DNA of 6,782 nt, taken from contig DASZHA010000080.1 in NCBI GenBank assembly GCA_035938265.1, forward strand, positions 1 to 6,782, given 5' to 3'. The notes beneath the pieces were generated by a model. It saw nothing but the letters and a program-made list of their open reading frames with translations, was not told the origin of the DNA and searched no databases. The DNA is from DASZHA01 sp035938265. Lineage in GTDB: Bacteria > Chloroflexota > Dormibacteria > DASZGP01. Both the position numbers and the translations under genes were made by a program. Position 1 is the stretch's first letter. Every line of letters starts with the position of its first letter. Shown here piece by piece: positions 5,801 to 6,782 of this stretch.

Positions 5801-6782
5801 CGGCCAGCCGCTGCGCCCCGGCGCGACCGCGCAGCTTGCCGGTGACCCGGTCCCAGACGATCCTGGGCCGCAGCTCGGCGAAGTCGTCGGACGGGTAGCG
5901 CCCGGCCAGCATGTCGAGGGTGGCCTCGAAGGCGCGGTCGGTCAGGTCGCTGAAGGGGTAGGCGCGGCGGACCAGGGCCTTGGCGTCGGTGTCCTGCCAC
6001 TCCGCCATCGCCAGCATCGCCACCAGCTGCTGGGCCAGCACGTCAAGCGGGTTGCGCGGCACCCGGGTCCGCTCGATCTCACCCTCGAGCATCCGCTCCA
6101 CCACCACTGCCGCCTGGAGCAGGTCGCCACGGTGCTTTGGCATCACGACGCCCTTGGACGGCTCCCCCACCTGGTGGCCGGCGCGGCCGATGCGCTGGAT
6201 GCCGCTGGCGACGGTCGCCGGCGACTCGACCTGCACGACCAGGTCGACGGCACCCATGTCGATGCCCAGCTCCAGGGACGAGGTCGCCACCAGTGCCGGC
6301 AGCCGTCCCGACTTGAGCGCCTCCTCCAGCTCCAGCCGCTGCTCCCTGGCGATCGAGCCGTGGTGAGCGCGGACCAGCTCCGCCGGTTCGCCGGGCGGGC
6401 CGGCGCCGGCGTCGACCGCCTCCGCAACCGCCTGTTCTTGGGCCAACTCGTTGAGACGCGCTGCCAGCCGCTCGGCCAGCCGCCGCGAATTGACGAAGAT
6501 GATTGTTGACCTGTGAGCCCGGATCAGCTCCAGCAGCCGCGGGTGGATCGCGGGCCAGATGCTCCGCCGCGGCGGCGCCGGGGCGCCCGGGTCGAGCGCG
6601 GTGGCGCCTGCGGGCCCCGAGGGCTGGTCGGCGCCGCGCTCGAGGTTGCCCATGTCTTCAACCGGCACCTCAACCGTGATCTCGAGCCGTTTGCGCTCCC
6701 CGGTGTCGACCAGCTCCACCTCGCGGCCGGTGCCTCCGAGGAATCGCCCCACCTCATCGAGCGGGCGCTGGGTGGCGGAGAG
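2838..6782 (-). CDS. lhr: Lhr-type long DNA helicase / ATPase (5' end outside window)
   Basis: The 1314 visible residues end at TGA 2840-2838; the frame is open to the right edge, so any GTG or ATG there is internal. Lhr is a superfamily 2 ATPase that translocates 3' to 5' on single-stranded DNA, unwinds RNA:DNA and DNA duplexes, and acts in DNA repair. The visible protein begins at motif III (LSATQRP, 1-7). It continues through RecA domain 2: motif IV TIIFVNSRRLAERL (93-106), motif V LVATSSLELGIDMG (164-177) and motif VI QRIGRAGHQ (196-204). The winged-helix and beta-barrel part of the Lhr core follows, with FWHGD at 425-429, near where mycobacterial Lhr has a DNA-stacking Trp, and PFASSLLFDF (672-681) near the core's end. 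The long bacterial Lhr C-terminal domain runs from about 700 to 1314, with winged-helix-like segments near 850-990. Missing are roughly 180-200 residues with the Q motif, Walker A and DExH box. A Pro/Gly/Ala-rich linker (about 50-72) and an Arg-rich stretch (about 1071-1083) are likely flexible. Length and order fit full-length actinobacterial Lhr of about 1500 residues. Confidence 0.96.
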   Translation of the reverse strand, partial: LSATQRPLDEVGRFLGGTGREVELVDTGERKRLEITVEVPVEDMGNLERGADQPSGPAGATALDPGAPAPPRRSIWPAIHPRLLELIRAHRSTIIFVNSRRLAERLAARLNELAQEQAVAEAVDAGAGPPGEPAELVRAHHGSIAREQRLELEEALKSGRLPALVATSSLELGIDMGAVDLVVQVESPATVASGIQRIGRAGHQVGEPSKGVVMPKHRGDLLQAAVVVERMLEGEIERTRVPRNPLDVLAQQLVAMLAMAEWQDTDAKALVRRAYPFSDLTDRAFEATLDMLAGRYPSDDFAELRPRIVWDRVTGKLRGRAGAQRLAVVSGGTIPDRGLYTVSLYEGEPLPDRGTVPGFAMAGTAAPPGGRRPGRRVGELDEEMVYEMRVGQTFVLGASTWRVMDITPSQVLVTPAPGEPGTIAFWHGDTLGRPVEVGRALGQMTRELRDATPEVAAARLHDRAGLDRRAIENLLGYLAEQAAASAVPDDRTVVVERFRDQLGDWRVCVLTPYGARVHAPWALAVAARLERELGLDVQSIYTDDGFALRVPEVDNPPDVDRLFLDPEDVREAVIGVVQGSALFASRFRENAARSLLLPRRRPNQRQPLWLQRQRAHDLLQVASRHPDFPIILETYRECLSDTFDMEALVDLMREIRSRQVRVVTVETERASPFASSLLFDFIAQYIYEAAAPLAESRAQALTLDRELLAELLGSEELRELLAPEVIEAVELELQGLVEDRWPRDSDEAADVLRRLGDLTEADATARGIRPEWLRQLTQEHRAAAVRIAGEERWIAAEDAARYRDGLGVALPVGLPVALLGEWGEAFESLVLRYARTHTPFLAADPAARWALPKQQVSKALSHLVAAGDLLSGEFRPGGAEREFCHPEVLIALRRRSLARLRREVEPVPVEVLARFLPQWQGIGVPARGLDRLAEVVHQLQAAAVPVSVLERDVLPARVADYSPQMLDHLISAGEVIWAGRGALGGTDGRVALYLRADAPRLLHPPLDLPEGAIADALRQHLVSRGASFFADLMRATLEVEDGRDPEGVLEVLWEMVWAGEVTNDTFVPLRNRGPRRRGSRPRRPMMRLGPPGSEGRWSLVEHLTSLEISATERLHATAGALLQRYGVLSREEVLGEGSPGGFTAIYPVLRAMEEAGKIRRGYFVDGLGGSQFALPGAVDRLRGARHVARGDEGPGAIGLAATDPANPYGVTIPWPASPARTARVAGAYVVLEDGELRLYLERGGRSLLSFGEVTVEALGALATCAGRAGKVEIRTLNGEPIAGSNLEPLMREVGFGVSPRGLVLWPDRRTSVSA

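Noticed and set aside
4908..6509. Open plus-strand frame of 533 codons opposite lhr
   Set aside because: It is entirely antisense to well-supported helicase sequence. Its composition (many Gln, His, Gly, Val) mirrors the complementary codons, and no recognisable domain appears. The same holds for the 437-codon frame at 3438-4751.
2838..6752. GTG at 6752 as the true start of the helicase
   Set aside because: The ten codons upstream in the same frame read LSATQRPLDE, the conserved helicase motif III region, so the gene enters from outside the window.

Overview
The window is about 6.8 kb of very GC-rich DNA, and its codons mostly end in G or C. It is packed with genes and has almost no intergenic space. 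The gene content points to a high-GC bacterium of actinobacterial type, or a GC-rich Chloroflexota/Dormibacterota-like relative. The evidence is a long bacterial Lhr helicase, an F420-dependent-type (DUF385/Ddn-like) oxidoreductase, a likely leaderless GTG start, and an alpha/beta hydrolase of the kind often fused to class III cyclases. The sequence alone does not fix the phylum.

Layout from left to right. Positions 1-846 (minus) hold the first 282 residues of an alpha/beta hydrolase with a complete Ser-Asp-His triad; the gene runs off the left edge and may continue into a nucleotide cyclase or other output domain. Positions 847-886 are a 40-bp divergent promoter region with two outward-facing TAGGCT hexamers. 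Positions 887-1162 (plus) encode a small single-domain cupin. It meets, tail to tail, an aldo/keto reductase at 1159-2202 (minus); the two stop codons overlap. Next on the minus strand is a DUF385/F420H2-type oxidoreductase (2251-2766) with a strong Shine-Dalgarno. The rest of the window (2838-6782, minus) is the long helicase Lhr, entering from the right edge without its first RecA-domain motifs; helicase motif III (SAT) lies at the edge itself.

lhr, the F420-type oxidoreductase and the aldo/keto reductase share a strand and small gaps (71 and 48 bp), so they could be one transcription unit read right to left. They have no obvious shared function: one is a DNA repair helicase and two are redox enzymes. 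The most interesting signal is in the 71-bp gap after lhr. A short minus-strand frame there reads TYYCPRCQ, which looks like the last half of the Fpg/Nei DNA glycosylase zinc finger. In several actinobacteria lhr is followed directly by a nei-type glycosylase gene, so this may be the stump of a deleted nei.

I found no RNA genes, CRISPR arrays, insertion sequences or prophage genes. Apart from the possible nei remnant, this reads as an ordinary chromosomal region, and I do not see an undescribed multi-gene system in it.
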